64,000 nt of DNA from JBEKIK01 sp963838495 (GCA_963838495.1 CAWIRC010000001.1:1-64000); one strand, 5' to 3'; counted from the first letter of the stretch, positions 1-8,818 are shown. Numbers and translations: made by a program. Notes: generated from the sequence alone by a model not told the origin.

Positions 1-874
1 CCTGCAAGAACCGGACATAGGTGGCGATCCTGTCAATCTGGTGGATGCCCATGCGCCGCTCAATGCGGCGGTAGACGGTGGTCTTCTTGTACAGGGAAAA
101 GTCGTGGCCCGTCTTCGCCCGCAGCAGGATCACGATCTTTTCCAGGCCGCTTTCGGCTTTGTCTTCCTGGGCAAGTCCGGGCTTGGCGATGAGGGGCGCG
201 TGCTGGAGAAAGGCGATGATCTTGCCGGGAAGCTCCTCCACCGGGGCGACGATGTCGGCCAACCCGGCGTCAACGGCGCTACCGGGCATGCCGTCGAATT
301 TGGCCGACGCCGGTTCCTGTACAAAGACCACCCCGGCTTTTTCCTTGATGGCCCGGAGGCCTAGCGTGCCATCGGAGCCCATGCCCGAGAGGATCACGCC
401 GATGCTCTGGTCCTGCCGGTCATCGGCCAGGGAGCGGAAGAAGAAATCAATGGGCAGGCGCAAGCCCCGGGGCGCTACCGGGGCGAGCAGGTGCAGCACA
501 CCGTGCAGGATGGACATGTCACTGTTCGGCGGGATCACATAGACGCAGTCCGGCTGGACGCGGGTGCGATCCTTGACCTGGATGACCTTCATGGCGGTGC
601 CGCGCTGCAGCAGTTCCACCATCATGCCCTTGTGGGTCGGGTCCAGGTGCTGGACGATGACAAAGGCCATGCCGCTGCCTTTCGGCACTTTCCCCAGGAA
701 GATATCCAGCGCCTCCAGCCCCCCGGCAGAAGCACCGATGCCGACGATAGGGAAGGCAGCCCCCAGACTGTGCTGGCCGCCCTCTTTGGGCGGCGTGCCT
801 TGGGGTCCAGGACGGGCAGGTTTCTGCTCTTTCGATGAGGCTTGTTTCCGTTCGGGTTTAGCTCGCTTTTTCAC
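1..874 (-). CDS. CheB/CheR fusion protein (N-terminal part, runs off the left edge)
   Basis: GTG start at 874 preceded by AAGGAG; the frame stays open to base 1, giving 291 residues. After a lysine-rich leader of about 40 residues comes a CheB methylesterase domain with GIGASAGG (nucleophile Ser49), VIVQHLDP (His76) and LSGMGSDGT (Asp168), the expected Ser-His-Asp triad. From about residue 255 the start of a CheR methyltransferase N-domain is visible (TGHDFSLYKKTT, RRIERRMG). Fusions of this kind usually continue with PAS and kinase parts and act as cytoplasmic sensors; the rest lies outside the window. The family call is firm; the signal it senses is unknown. Confidence 0.93.
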   Translation of the reverse strand, partial: MKKRAKPERKQASSKEQKPARPGPQGTPPKEGGQHSLGAAFPIVGIGASAGGLEALDIFLGKVPKGSGMAFVIVQHLDPTHKGMMVELLQRGTAMKVIQVKDRTRVQPDCVYVIPPNSDMSILHGVLHLLAPVAPRGLRLPIDFFFRSLADDRQDQSIGVILSGMGSDGTLGLRAIKEKAGVVFVQEPASAKFDGMPGSAVDAGLADIVAPVEELPGKIIAFLQHAPLIAKPGLAQEDKAESGLEKIVILLRAKTGHDFSLYKKTTVYRRIERRMGIHQIDRIATYVRFLQ

Positions 875-1224
875 GATTCGTCTCCTTGCAACAGGCCAAC
901 TCCATGCGGCAGGACGTGCGGAAAAGCCGCGCCGACTGCCGCAGTAGCTCTCGGCACGCCCAATTCGGTGTGGCGTGGTACTGCCGAAGCGGCGGATGCT
1001 CTCAATATAGCGATAGGAGGGGAAAACTCATATGCCCCCCGCGGTAGCCGTTCAAGGTCCAGACCACGCCGAACGGTCAGCCTAAACGGCGCTGCCCTGA
1101 GTCTGAATTTGCGGCCCGGAGAAGTCAATCCAATAGGCGGGCGCCCCCAGGAAATCTCCAGATTCGGGAGAACATGTCCAAGAATTCACCTCCCGGAAAG
1201 GGTCGGCGGCTACCGGTAACGGGG
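875..1224. other. Intergenic region between cheB/cheR and the DUF3467 gene
   Basis: Both flanking genes are on the minus strand. The reading frames here have no family resemblance and no convincing ribosome binding site. The ribosome binding site of the CheB/CheR gene lies at 881-886. Nothing else recognised. Confidence 0.5.
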
Positions 1225-1608
1225 CTACCCTTGCGCCGGACGCATCTGGACCCGGCGTTGGACGTCGGTCTCCAGCACACCGAAAGCGGCTTCGTGCCGC
1301 TCGAGGGTCAACTGCAAGGCGTGTAGTGTCCGCTTGGCGGTGAAGAAGTTCATAACGATCCGCTGAGTGACGGGGATCGGCTGAGTCGGCACGCCGAAGG
1401 GCTGGGGATTCAGGCCGAAATCGATGATCAACTCCTCGGGCGTACCGGTCACGCGGCAAAAGTTGGAGTAGGTGGCGGTTACCTTCGAATCGTCAATCTG
1501 GATTTGCGGCCGCTGAGCCTCTTGCGGCTGGATCGGCGCTGCAGTACCGGGAGTCTCAGTGGCAGGCTGTTTCTCATCCTTCTCAGATTTCTTGAACGAT
1601 TGGCTCAT
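1225..1608 (-). CDS. DUF3467 family protein
   Basis: 127 residues from the ATG at 1608, which has GAGG about 8 nt upstream; a GTG at 1617 is a poorer alternative. The first 40 residues are charged and proline/glutamine rich, probably disordered. The rest matches the small DUF3467 family: YSNFCRVTGTPEELIIDFG, then a stretch resembling VTQRIVMNFFTAKRTLHAL, then a helical end. Members are common in planctomycetes and have no established function. Cytoplasmic: no signal peptide or membrane segment. Confidence 0.85.
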   Translation of the reverse strand: MSQSFKKSEKDEKQPATETPGTAAPIQPQEAQRPQIQIDDSKVTATYSNFCRVTGTPEELIIDFGLNPQPFGVPTQPIPVTQRIVMNFFTAKRTLHALQLTLERHEAAFGVLETDVQRRVQMRPAQG

Positions 1609-2144
1609 TGACGGCACCTCAGATCATAGTAAGACAACTAGACATTACCTGTGGGTCGGCTCTCTGCCAGCCTAATGTTTCCAATTGTAAGCTACCATGC
1701 TAGCGGTGAGAATAGGCCATTGCCGCCGTGCTGAGGTGTGCCGCGCCGCTGTGTTGGTCCACCGAGTTTTGGTTCCTTTCATATTGGCCGTAACTCGCGA
1801 AATGGCCGTGGCTTATAGTACACTATGGCCGAATAGTACCTAGAGGCTGCGGATGGGCAATTTACGCAAGAAAACGAGGCTGATCCGGTCCCGGGGTAGC
1901 GGTCGACATTGGAGAGGGGTATGATTTGGGCTGGGAAGACTGCGGCATAGCATGGACCCCGGTGCGGTGTAGCATGGCTTCGGGACTGGCGATCCGTCGC
2001 AACTCATTTGCCAGTATGAGGCATCAAGGTTGACAACGCCATGCTCGGCTGCGAAAATGCGGTAAAGTTTTACCTCACTTCGGCGGTCGAATACCTGTTG
2101 GCAGTCAATCTATTATTAAAATTTCGAAACAAGGAGTTTAAGCA
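1609..2144. other. Intergenic region, 536 bp
   Basis: Lies between the divergent DUF3467 gene and the GlsB/YeaQ-like gene, so it should hold both promoters. An AAGGAG at 2131-2136 serves the downstream gene. No repeat, RNA gene or coding frame was recognised. Confidence 0.5.
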
Positions 2145-2393
2145 GTGAACTTTGTTTGGTTCATCCTCATCGGCATCGCCGCCGGTTGGCTTGCGGGGCA
2201 AATCATGAAAGGCGGCGGTTTTGGTGTGCTCGGCGATTTGATCGTCGGTGTAATCGGCGCCTTGCTCGGCGGATTTCTGTTCGGGCTATTGGGAATCACG
2301 GCAGGCGGACTGCTTGGGAGCCTGATTACGGCAACGGTAGGTGCGATAGTATTGATCGCCTTGTTGCGGGTCATTAAGCGTGGAAATAAATAG
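2145..2393 (+). CDS. GlsB/YeaQ/YmgE family small membrane protein
   Basis: 82 residues, GTG start with AAGGAG 8 nt upstream. The protein is almost entirely hydrophobic, with three predicted membrane segments and the glycine-rich GxLLGGFLFGLLG pattern of the transglycosylase-associated / GlsB/YeaQ/YmgE family. The N-terminus (MNFVWFILIGIAAGWLAGQI) and the basic C-terminal tail (RVIKRGNK) fit the family well. These inner-membrane peptides are associated with stress responses in other bacteria; the mechanism is not settled. It appears to be a single-gene unit. Confidence 0.9.
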   Translation: MNFVWFILIGIAAGWLAGQIMKGGGFGVLGDLIVGVIGALLGGFLFGLLGITAGGLLGSLITATVGAIVLIALLRVIKRGNK

Positions 2394-2652
2394 CCTGCCG
2401 AAAAGCCGAACAATCGCATGCACCGGACCCGGCGGCCGGGCTGGTTGCAGATGGAGAGTCTTCAGCGCCGACCCGGCGATGCTTGGCGTTAGCTTCGCTG
2501 TTGTCCCATAATCTTAACCGTATTCTGAGACGTGTCAGAATACGACCGGTTCTTGACGCAGTCATGCCGGATCGGCAAAATGTAACGGGAAAGCTTGGCC
2601 TCCGGTTTCGCCAGGGCAGACAAAACTTGGCTTTCAGCGGAAGGAGCGAGCC

Positions 2653-3973
2653 GTGCAGTCCCATCCTAGAACCCTGATAAGTACGGTCTGTCGTGACGGT
2701 CCCCTGTACGACTTCTGGGGTTCTCACACTCCGCACACGCTGCTCCGGTTGGGCGGGAAACGATTCATCTCGCTGGGATTACGTTTCATCAAGCAGAATG
2801 TTCCCGACCTCGAGATCCTGGAGATGCCGACGGCTGACGAATACCGCCGCGCTGGCACACGGTTGGGACATCGTTGGCATTTCGTTCTATATGGACGAAA
2901 CCCGCCGTGCGCTAGAGATGGTCGCCGAAGCCCGCCGCGCGGGAGCCGCGGAGGTATGGGGTGGCAACTATGGGGTGCTGACGCCGGAAGTCCGCCCCCA
3001 CTTCGACCGCGTTTTCCTCGGATACGCGGAACATGAGATCGCCCAGGCACTGGGGCACAAGCTGGAGAGCCTAGCCCATCCGCCGATGGTAGTCCCCTTT
3101 GGGATGCCCTTTTGGAAGATCGTCCGCTTTGGCCTGCTGTTCACCACGCGGGGCTGCTGCTTCGGCTGCACTTTCTGCCAGACGCCCGCCTTCGCGCCCG
3201 AGCCCATGGGCATCCCGTTGGAAAGCATCGAACGGGTGCTCAGATGCTACGCGGATCATGGGGTTGTCGACCTTATCATTCCGGACGAGAACTTCGGGAT
3301 CCTTCCCAGCCATGCCCATGCGGTGGGGGAGCTGCTGGCGAGGCACGGCATGCTCTGGACTGTGATGACCCGGATCGATTACCTGTTACAACACTTCGAC
3401 GAGTGGAGGAGCCAAGGATTGGCGGGAGTAATGATCGGCATCGAGAGCATGATCCAGGAGGAATTGAATGCCCTGAACAAGCGAAGTAATCTGGAGAAGC
3501 TCTATGAAGCTGTGGAGCTGTGTCAGCGACATGGGATCGTAACGGTAGGTTTCTACATCATCGGATTGGAATCGGACACCGAGGAATCGATCCGAGCGAG
3601 CGTCAAGAAACTGGCGGCGATGCAGTTCGACCTAGTGCCGGTCTCCGTACTCACTCCACTCCCCCAGACGCCGCTCTGGCAAAGGATCCAGGAACGTTAC
3701 GGGATAGACGACAAGGACTACAGCCATTTCGACGGCAAGCACCTAGTGTGGAGGCATCCGGCCCTGACCAAGGGGCAGATCGAGGGTCTGCTGGATTGGT
3801 CGTTCAAGACGCTCTATCCCCGCACGAATTTCGCCAGGACGATTGTCAAGCACGCCAGGGCGCACGCCCGAAGAGTGGGCCGCTGGCGCGTGCTTCCCTA
3901 CCTGGCCGGGAACACGCTCAAACTGAACCTTCGTCCCTTCCGGCAACTGCCATTCTCTCCCAACGGTCCATAG
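2653..3973 (+). CDS. Radical SAM enzyme with N-terminal B12-binding-like region; one frameshift
   Basis: GTG start at 2653 with AAGGAG at 2641. The N-terminal part (to about 2855) reads in one frame; a single missing base near 2855-2862 moves the rest to another frame, which then runs intact to 3973. Together about 440 residues. The N-terminal region (GWDIVGISFY, AAEVWGGNYG, VFLGYAEHEI) resembles a cobalamin-binding Rossmann fold. The radical SAM core has RGCCFGCTFC, the Cys-x3-Cys-x2-Cys ligand set for the 4Fe-4S cluster, followed by PDENFGI and MIGIES. The substrate cannot be told. A second, more damaged relative lies at 19.1-20.5 kb. The 299 bp downstream hold nothing recognisable. Confidence 0.8.
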
Positions 3974-4272
3974 TAAGGCCCGCGCGACCGCTTGGCTGCC
4001 CGCCAACCCACACCTGCTTCAAGAGCGATTGCACCCACTTCGGATCGGGTCGTTGCTCCGGCCAGAACATCTGATGATCGCCAACGGTTGCGTCGATCAG
4101 TGTCTTGCTCAGGGTCTATGCCGTCATGGCGTCACGCCGCGGATCGTCTCGCCAACACGCCTGAACGACGAGGCCGTGGTCCCACGAACCCAACCCTTTT
4201 CAGGCAGTCCCAACAAAGGACCCTATTACAAAGCGCCCCGGGAAACGCCTGATATGAGACTGAATTGGCGCG

Positions 4273-5316
4273 TTATCCGATTTGCACCAGACAATTACCC
4301 CGGCTGTCGTGCTCTATCTTGGCATCGAGCCCCAGGAAGTGCCGCATGATTTCCAGATGCGTCGTGGCATGGGCGGAAAGGGCCATCGTGTAAAATACCC
4401 CGCCGCCGGAACCAAGATAAGCGCCGATTCCCAAGGGAAGCATGATCTGGTCCGCCAAATGCCTCCCCACAGGTACATGGGCCGCAGAATACTCTTCGGC
4501 CTCGCGGAGTGCCTCCATGGCAACTTCCTCGGCCTTCACGCCTATCCGCCCGAAGCTCGTACACACTTCGGTAACATTCTCCGCTTCCAGTTCGATCATC
4601 ACAACGTTGCCCGGCCCGTAGGCGTCGCTACGTTCTTCAATCGCAAAGCAGTCTTCGCTCCAGCCGGTCTGCTGGGCGATAGTCCGACACTCGCGCTCGG
4701 CAATGTGACGAGGCAGATTGGCAAGCAAAAACCGGACGCGACGGGCGCGAATCTCGCCGCGATCGGTCAACTCCAGGCGGCTTAGTTGCCGGGCCGGTTG
4801 GATGCGAACTGTGAACTCCCCGCGGCCGACAGGATAGAACCCAAGCCGAACCAGGCGGGCCTCGACCTTCGGCCCGAGTCGATTCACCAACGGAAGATAA
4901 CTCTTTGCCAGGAAATCGAAAGGTGGGGCCAACGGATTGTGTGTTCCACCCCGCAGTATCAGGTTCGACTCACCTTCGGCTAGCAGCAGAGCCGGCAACA
5001 CCGTTTGCAGCACGAGCGTCGCACTGCCGGCTGTCTCCACATGGAATGCGTAGTTGCCCGCCCTGACACTCCCAGGGCAGAAGGTTAGCCGCATTGAGCC
5101 AAGCGATGCACCTTCAACGCGGGCCTGGCTGACTTCGGCTGCCGCCGTTACGGCGCTGAGATGCTGATGCATCAAGCCCGGCTTCTTGCGGTTGGCCCGG
5201 ATATTCTCGATGGCAAATGGCTTGCCGGTGACCAACGACAGGGCCAACGAGGAACGAAGTATCTGCCCACCCCCTTCACCTAAAGAACCATCGATCCTGA
5301 GCATGGGTTCTGTCAA
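4273..5316 (-). CDS. rtcA: RNA 3'-terminal phosphate cyclase
   Basis: 347 residues, the usual length for RtcA. It converts RNA 3'-phosphates to 2',3'-cyclic phosphates via enzyme and RNA adenylylation. Visible signatures are IDGSLGEGGGQILRSSLALS near the N-terminus, HVETAGSATLVLQTVLPALL, and near residue 320 the segment LSAHATTHLEIMRHFLG holding the histidine that is adenylylated in the family. TTG start at 5316, preceded by AAGGG; an internal ATG at 5304 is an alternative. It follows a 48-residue zinc ribbon by 24 nt on the same strand. No RtcB or RtcR is in the window. Confidence 0.95.
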   Translation of the reverse strand: MTEPMLRIDGSLGEGGGQILRSSLALSLVTGKPFAIENIRANRKKPGLMHQHLSAVTAAAEVSQARVEGASLGSMRLTFCPGSVRAGNYAFHVETAGSATLVLQTVLPALLLAEGESNLILRGGTHNPLAPPFDFLAKSYLPLVNRLGPKVEARLVRLGFYPVGRGEFTVRIQPARQLSRLELTDRGEIRARRVRFLLANLPRHIAERECRTIAQQTGWSEDCFAIEERSDAYGPGNVVMIELEAENVTEVCTSFGRIGVKAEEVAMEALREAEEYSAAHVPVGRHLADQIMLPLGIGAYLGSGGGVFYTMALSAHATTHLEIMRHFLGLDAKIEHDSRGNCLVQIG

Positions 5317-5340
5317 ATCGTCACCCTTATGTTCACGTCG

Positions 5341-5487
5341 TCAAGTCCGATCGGTTGCGACGTGGCCACTTCGAAGATCCGTATCCGGATAGCAAATCTC
5401 AGCGCCGCACGGACAGCGAACTCGGTGTTCAAACTCGAACAACGTCACGTCGAACTCGGCACCGCATTGCGGACAGGAAATAGCCAT
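5341..5487 (-). CDS. Small zinc-ribbon protein
   Basis: 48 residues from the ATG at 5487: it opens MAISCPQCGAEFDVT and continues with CPCGAEICYPD. The CPxCG ... CxCG pattern is a compact zinc ribbon, like many short planctomycete zinc-ribbon peptides. It ends 24 nt before rtcA on the same strand, so the two are probably co-transcribed. Function unknown. Confidence 0.6.
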   Translation of the reverse strand: MAISCPQCGAEFDVTLFEFEHRVRCPCGAEICYPDTDLRSGHVATDRT

Positions 5488-5859
5488 GATGCGCTTAATG
5501 ATACACTTACGGCGGCCGGAATGCCAAGAAGCTGCATGAATAATTAAGCAGTTTATTTACGGATAGTGCGCCACCGCTGATGCCGCGATTGTTCACCCCA
5601 GTGTAAGGGACGCCTTGGGGAAGACATTGTGAGCATAGCTCCAAATGTAAACGGCCGTCATGGTTTCCGCCAGCCCAGGCGATTCCCGGCTGTCCCGCAA
5701 CACCACTGATTCTTGCACGTCGAACATGTGCCAACCAAATTGATAGAATACAGGTAGATTTAGTATCCCGAAAAGTTAACGTTTGACGGACCACCTAAAC
5801 CAGGCTCGATAGTTGCCTTCAGTCGTAATGTCTTGTGTCTAGAGGTCCATAGGGCCGTC
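5488..5859. other. Intergenic region upstream of the zinc-ribbon/rtcA pair
   Basis: No frame with family resemblance. A stop at about 5853 closes the NUDIX-like frame that begins to make sense just downstream, so this stretch may hold decayed NUDIX coding sequence as well as the rtcA promoter. Confidence 0.4.
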
Positions 5860-6059
5860 TTCCAGTTGGTGCTGAAGTTGGCGGCCGAGATCCGCATGCC
5901 ATCAAGTGCAACACCTGCACGATAGAATGGCCGCCCCACTCGGGTCAGCAAACGGAAATTCCTGAAATTGATCGAGTGAAATTCTTCGATCTCGGTACAG
6001 CGAAGAAAAAGATCAAAGCAGGACAGGAAGGGCTGATTGATGAATTTGTTCCTTTCTAA
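5860..6059 (+). pseudogene. C-terminal remnant of a NUDIX hydrolase
   Basis: One plus-strand frame reads coherent NUDIX C-terminal sequence: GGRDPHAIKCNTCTIEWPP, then SGQQTEIPEIDRVKFFDLG, then KIKAGQEGLIDEFVPF and a stop at 6057-6059. This matches the tail of small NUDIX proteins (EWPPRSG...EFPEIDRAxWFDL...KI..GQ). No start codon and no NUDIX box (GX5EX7REUXEEXGU) can be found upstream, where the frame is closed by a stop. It is a truncated remnant. Confidence 0.6.
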
Positions 6060-6065
6060 TTCTCC

Positions 6066-6500
6066 TTATTCTGCCCTTTCTATAATATCCCATATATTAA
6101 ATGGTGGGGAAGCTGGAGAGATTGAATACTTGACACTCGTTTTGATCTCAGTTCCCTTTTGACTCCGAACCACTTTCGTGACAGAAACTTCATAGCCTGT
6201 CCTAGTTATTCGAAATTCACCTATTTCATAACGCATTAAAACTTTGCCGCCTTTATACTCGGAGTCTGCAAAATTAATATTATAGTGATCTTTCTCATAT
6301 TGCTTATTGGAAATACCAGAAACCCAAGCATCAAGAGCCTCTTTCAGTTTCTCTCTCGCAGCATCCATTTTTTCCTTCGCATCATCTGCTATTGCTGTTT
6401 TGGCAGCATTCTCCGTTGCGATATTAGAGTCAGGCTTAGAGCATCCGATCAACAAGGTTGCCACTCCAAAAATAGAGATAAACAATTTTTTTCGGTTCAT
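6066..6500 (-). CDS. Hypothetical lipoprotein
   Basis: 144 residues from the ATG at 6500, chosen because AAGGAGGA lies 5 nt upstream; a longer start at 6575 lacks this. A type II signal peptide is clear: MNRKKLF, a hydrophobic core, then the lipobox LLIGC with the cysteine at about residue 20. The mature part begins with an alanine/lysine-rich helix (about residues 30-60) followed by a probable beta domain. Family not recognised. It should be a membrane-anchored periplasmic protein. The region is more AT-rich than its neighbours. Confidence 0.75.
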   Translation of the reverse strand: MNRKKLFISIFGVATLLIGCSKPDSNIATENAAKTAIADDAKEKMDAAREKLKEALDAWVSGISNKQYEKDHYNINFADSEYKGGKVLMRYEIGEFRITRTGYEVSVTKVVRSQKGTEIKTSVKYSISPASPPFNIWDIIERAE

Positions 6501-6690
6501 ATATCCTCCTTTTAATGGGTTGGACTTTTTTGATAACCCAAAAAGATATGCTACCCTTTGGGGAAAAGAAGTCAACTACACAGTGACTTGCCTTAGCCCT
6601 TCGTAGATTGGAGGGATATAATTCGCACAGGCGTATTCTACCGCACGGGCAATGATCGTGAAAAGACTGATCAGAAATCCTCCAAGAAAT

Positions 6691-6726
6691 GAAGAAGCCC
6701 GCTCATGCACGAATGCGGGCTTCTTC
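6691..6726 (-). terminator. Terminator-like hairpin, copy 1
   Basis: Perfect 12-bp stem GAAGAAGCCCGC / GCGGGCTTCTTC with a 12-nt loop. On the minus strand it is followed by ATTTCTT. The same stem recurs at 7875-7917, and both copies lie just beyond a related sequence containing GGTTGACGTACCG on the minus strand. Confidence 0.6.
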
Positions 6727-6754
6727 TTGAAGGAAAACTTATCTCGGGGAGAGG

Positions 6755-6900
6755 CGGTACGTCAACCTCGGTTACGTGCCGTCCATTATTATGGGGCCAG
6801 CCCTCGAACCCGGCGTATCGGCTCTTCCTTTCCGATCACATTTTACCTTCTTCACCAATGTCATGTTATACAACATTATTTGCCTGTCAAGTATTTTATC
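6755..6900 (-). pseudogene. Degraded copy of the tail of the 82-residue gene at 8.1-8.3 kb
   Basis: On the minus strand the blocks AAATACTTGAC, GAGCCGATACGCCG, GGACGGCAC and GGTTGACGTACCG appear in the same order as in the 3' part and trailer of the gene at 8090-8338, and are followed by the same terminator stem. The coding frame is not maintained. It looks like an old tandem duplicate. Confidence 0.4.
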
Positions 6901-7082
6901 AATCTAGTTGTGGGACTTTGTCTCAAAAAACCAGGGAAAAATAAGAAATTAAATTAAAAACGGCTAGGCGACACCCTATCTGTCTTTAACTTGCTCTAAT
7001 GCTTTCTCCCAAAGGTCTGTCGCTGGGTCAAAAACAAGCTCTGATGTTGCTAGCAAGGAATGAACTCAAAGGGTTCACCTTC

Positions 7083-7166
7083 CAATTTGCTTCACTGGCC
7101 GAGATGCGAGTATGCATTGCCACCCTCAGTAAGAAACTGCTGCCCAACATATTAAAGCTGGCTCAT
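7083..7166 (+). pseudogene. Truncated duplicate of the 63-residue gene, 5' of csrA
   Basis: This segment encodes QFASLAEMRVCIATLSKK followed by LLPNILKLAHL. It corresponds closely to 7552-7634 on the other side of csrA (QFASLAEMRVCIDTLGNK, LLPNTLRLAQL). After LAHL the resemblance stops abruptly. It is a direct repeat flanking csrA, probably left by the event that placed csrA here. Confidence 0.6.
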
Positions 7167-7342
7167 CTGTATCCCGCATGGGTGGCGTTGCATTGTCGGT
7201 TTTTATCTTACAATCGACAGATGCCACCCGATCATCCCGCCTGATGCTCAGATTATGACAATATTTTCCCTTTGTTTTCAGGCGTATCGCATATTGGTAA
7301 TGAGGGGTTAGAGCTTTGCCGTGGCATGACGAGGAAAGCACC

Positions 7343-7528
7343 ATGTTGGTCCTAACTCGCAAGACGAATGAAAGTATCATCATCGGAGAAGACATTGTCT
7401 TGACGGTGATCGAAATTCGCAGAGACAAGGTGCGGCTGGGGATCAAGGCCCCGAAGGAAGTGTCGGTCCATCGCCGTGAAATCTACGAAGCTATCAAGAG
7501 TGGTAAAGCTCCAAAGGAAACCAGTTAG
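7343..7528 (+). CDS. csrA: Carbon storage regulator CsrA (copy 1)
   Basis: 61 residues: MLVLTRKTNESIIIGEDIVL, then VIEIRRDKVRLGIKAPKEV and a short tail. It matches CsrA/RsmA along its full length, including the N-terminal L-x-L-x-R strand and the GIxAPxxVxVHRxE segment that contact GGA motifs in RNA. ATG at 7343 is preceded by GAGGAAAG. CsrA dimers bind mRNA leaders and change translation or stability. The upstream 145 bp and the gene recur inverted at 24893-25225 with few changes. The gene sits between two direct repeats (7083-7166 and 7552-7634). Confidence 0.95.
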   Translation: MLVLTRKTNESIIIGEDIVLTVIEIRRDKVRLGIKAPKEVSVHRREIYEAIKSGKAPKETS

Positions 7529-7572
7529 CCGAGCGGGTTCCTTGCATTTTTCAATTTGCTTCACTGGCTGAA

Positions 7573-7764
7573 ATGCGAGTGTGCATTGACACCCTTGGGA
7601 ATAAACTGCTGCCCAACACTTTGAGGCTGGCTCAATTGCGTGGTGGCGATCCAGATGAACATTGGTTGCGGAAGATGCCCGACCAAACAAAACCGTGGCG
7701 TTGTCGGGAGAAGATGGTCAAGTATTTGGAAAAGGCGTTGAAGGAGTTTGAGGATGCCCATTGA
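7573..7764 (+). CDS. Hypothetical 63-residue protein
   Basis: The frame encodes MRVCIDTLGNKLLPNTLR near its start, a central DEHWLRKMPDQTKPWRC and a helical tail KYLEKALKEFEDAH. The reading sense continues upstream of the ATG (QFASLAE), and a truncated copy of the front lies on the other side of csrA. The gene may therefore have lost its true start. Its stop codon lies inside a perfect 12-bp hairpin. Family not recognised. Confidence 0.4.
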   Translation: MRVCIDTLGNKLLPNTLRLAQLRGGDPDEHWLRKMPDQTKPWRCREKMVKYLEKALKEFEDAH

Positions 7765-7815
7765 ACTTGTCATTTTGACAAGTTCAATTCCTTGCAAACG
7801 AAAATGTTACAAGGA
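7761..7815 (+). repeat. Double-hairpin repeat, copy 1
   Basis: Hairpin A at 7761-7787 has perfect 12-bp arms TTGAACTTGTCA / TGACAAGTTCAA with a TTT loop. Hairpin B at 7789-7815 has arms TCCTTGCAA / TTACAAGGA with one mismatch. Two more copies lie at 11349-11402 and 26084-26137, each beside an 80-residue-protein gene. The 3' arm contains ACAAGGAG. Confidence 0.7.
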
Positions 7816-7874
7816 GTTACTGCCATAAATTGTTCGGTAGCAGAACAAAAGTTGTCATGTTCGATCTCAAAAAC

Positions 7875-7917
7875 GAAGAAGCCCGCAAATAAAATAATAA
7901 AATAAGCGGGCTTCTTC
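7875..7917 (-). terminator. Intrinsic terminator of the 82-residue gene
   Basis: Perfect 12-bp stem GAAGAAGCCCGC / GCGGGCTTCTTC with an AT-rich loop; on the minus strand it is followed by GTTTTTG. It lies about 170 nt downstream of the minus-strand gene ending at 8090. Confidence 0.7.
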
Positions 7918-8089
7918 TATCTAAATCCACAGATCATTTTGCATGTTGTTAGACAACAGTTGCATATCATCTTTGCTGGCAAATTCAATAGATAGTATTT
8001 CTACGCAAAAATGACGCTGTAGAGTTATTCGATAAGTTCTCTCGAAAAGACGGTACGTCAACCTAACTTGTGCTGTCCATCGCAGTTGA

Positions 8090-8338
8090 CTAACCTTTGA
8101 AGGCGGCGTATCGGCCTTCGCTCACGAAGCGATTTCTTCTTCCGTGATTAATTTTATTCATCACTACAAGCGAGTCAAGTAATTTGCTATACAATTTTTT
8201 CGCTTCTGCTGATACCTCGTATGCATGCGAAAACCGAACAAATGCCGTGATGAACTGCCACCAAACGCCGAAAAACAGCCGCTTTTCCGCTTTTTTCGGA
8301 TTATTTAGAACTCCTGTCACTAAACTAGGCTTTGCCAT
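8090..8338 (-). CDS. Hypothetical small protein
   Basis: 82 residues beginning MAKPSLVTGVLNNPKKAEKR and ending RNRFVSEGRYAAFKG. It is basic, with an aromatic central stretch (FFGVWWQFITAFVRF) and no signal peptide. Family not recognised. A degraded copy of its 3' part lies at 6755-6900, and both copies end before the same terminator stem, which argues it is a real transcribed unit. The ribosome binding site is weak, so the start is uncertain. Confidence 0.45.
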   Translation of the reverse strand: MAKPSLVTGVLNNPKKAEKRLFFGVWWQFITAFVRFSHAYEVSAEAKKLYSKLLDSLVVMNKINHGRRNRFVSEGRYAAFKG

Positions 8339-8413
8339 TCTGTTGCAAATTGCCTCATCGATTATAGGAGTTATGCTTGTTCAGGCAGTTGTAACCCAGA
8401 ATTGGAGATATTT

Positions 8414-8788
8414 ATGGCGAAGAAACAGAAGGTCAACAAGACCCAGGCTGTACGTGGCTACTTGAAGGTCCATCCGAAGGCTATGGGTGGAGAAATCGCT
8501 ACGGCATTGAAGAAGCAAGGCATCAAGATCACACCGAAACACGTCGCTAACATCAAGACTAAGATCAATAAAGCCCGCACTGCCAAGAAAGCAGCAAAGC
8601 GAAAGGTAGCCCCTGAACCTGCCCCAGTTGAAAAAGCGGCATACACCGTTACCGTGGAGCAAGTGAAAGCGGTGGCCCAAACGATCAGAGCAATTGGTGG
8701 GTTTGACCGTCTCAACGAACTGCTGGGCCTTATCCGAGAGGTTGGCGGCTTGCGACGGTTCAAAGACCTGCTGGACGCTATGCAGTAG
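8414..8788 (+). CDS. Small basic protein with helix-turn-helix-like N-terminus (copy 1)
   Basis: 124 residues from the ATG at 8414, with GGAG 7 nt upstream. The N-terminal half (AVRGYLKVHPKAMGGEIATA, then KKQGIKITPKHVANIKTK) looks like a small winged-helix or DNA-binding fold. A lysine/alanine-rich linker (about residues 55-80) follows, then a C-terminal helical domain (GGFDRLNELLGLIREVGGL). Similar proteins recur in planctomycetes without assigned function. It converges on the TraR-type gene and shares a bidirectional terminator with it. A shortened copy lies at 29638-29940 in the same convergent arrangement. Confidence 0.7.
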   Translation: MAKKQKVNKTQAVRGYLKVHPKAMGGEIATALKKQGIKITPKHVANIKTKINKARTAKKAAKRKVAPEPAPVEKAAYTVTVEQVKAVAQTIRAIGGFDRLNELLGLIREVGGLRRFKDLLDAMQ

Positions 8789-8818
8789 CTAGCCTACGGC
8801 CATTTTTGAGAACTCACT

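Noticed and set aside
842..1219. 125-residue plus-strand frame
   Set aside because: Overlaps the CheB/CheR start region on the opposite strand and has no recognisable features.
5507..5794. 95-residue minus-strand frame
   Set aside because: No ribosome binding site, no family resemblance, and it overlaps likely decayed NUDIX sequence on the other strand.
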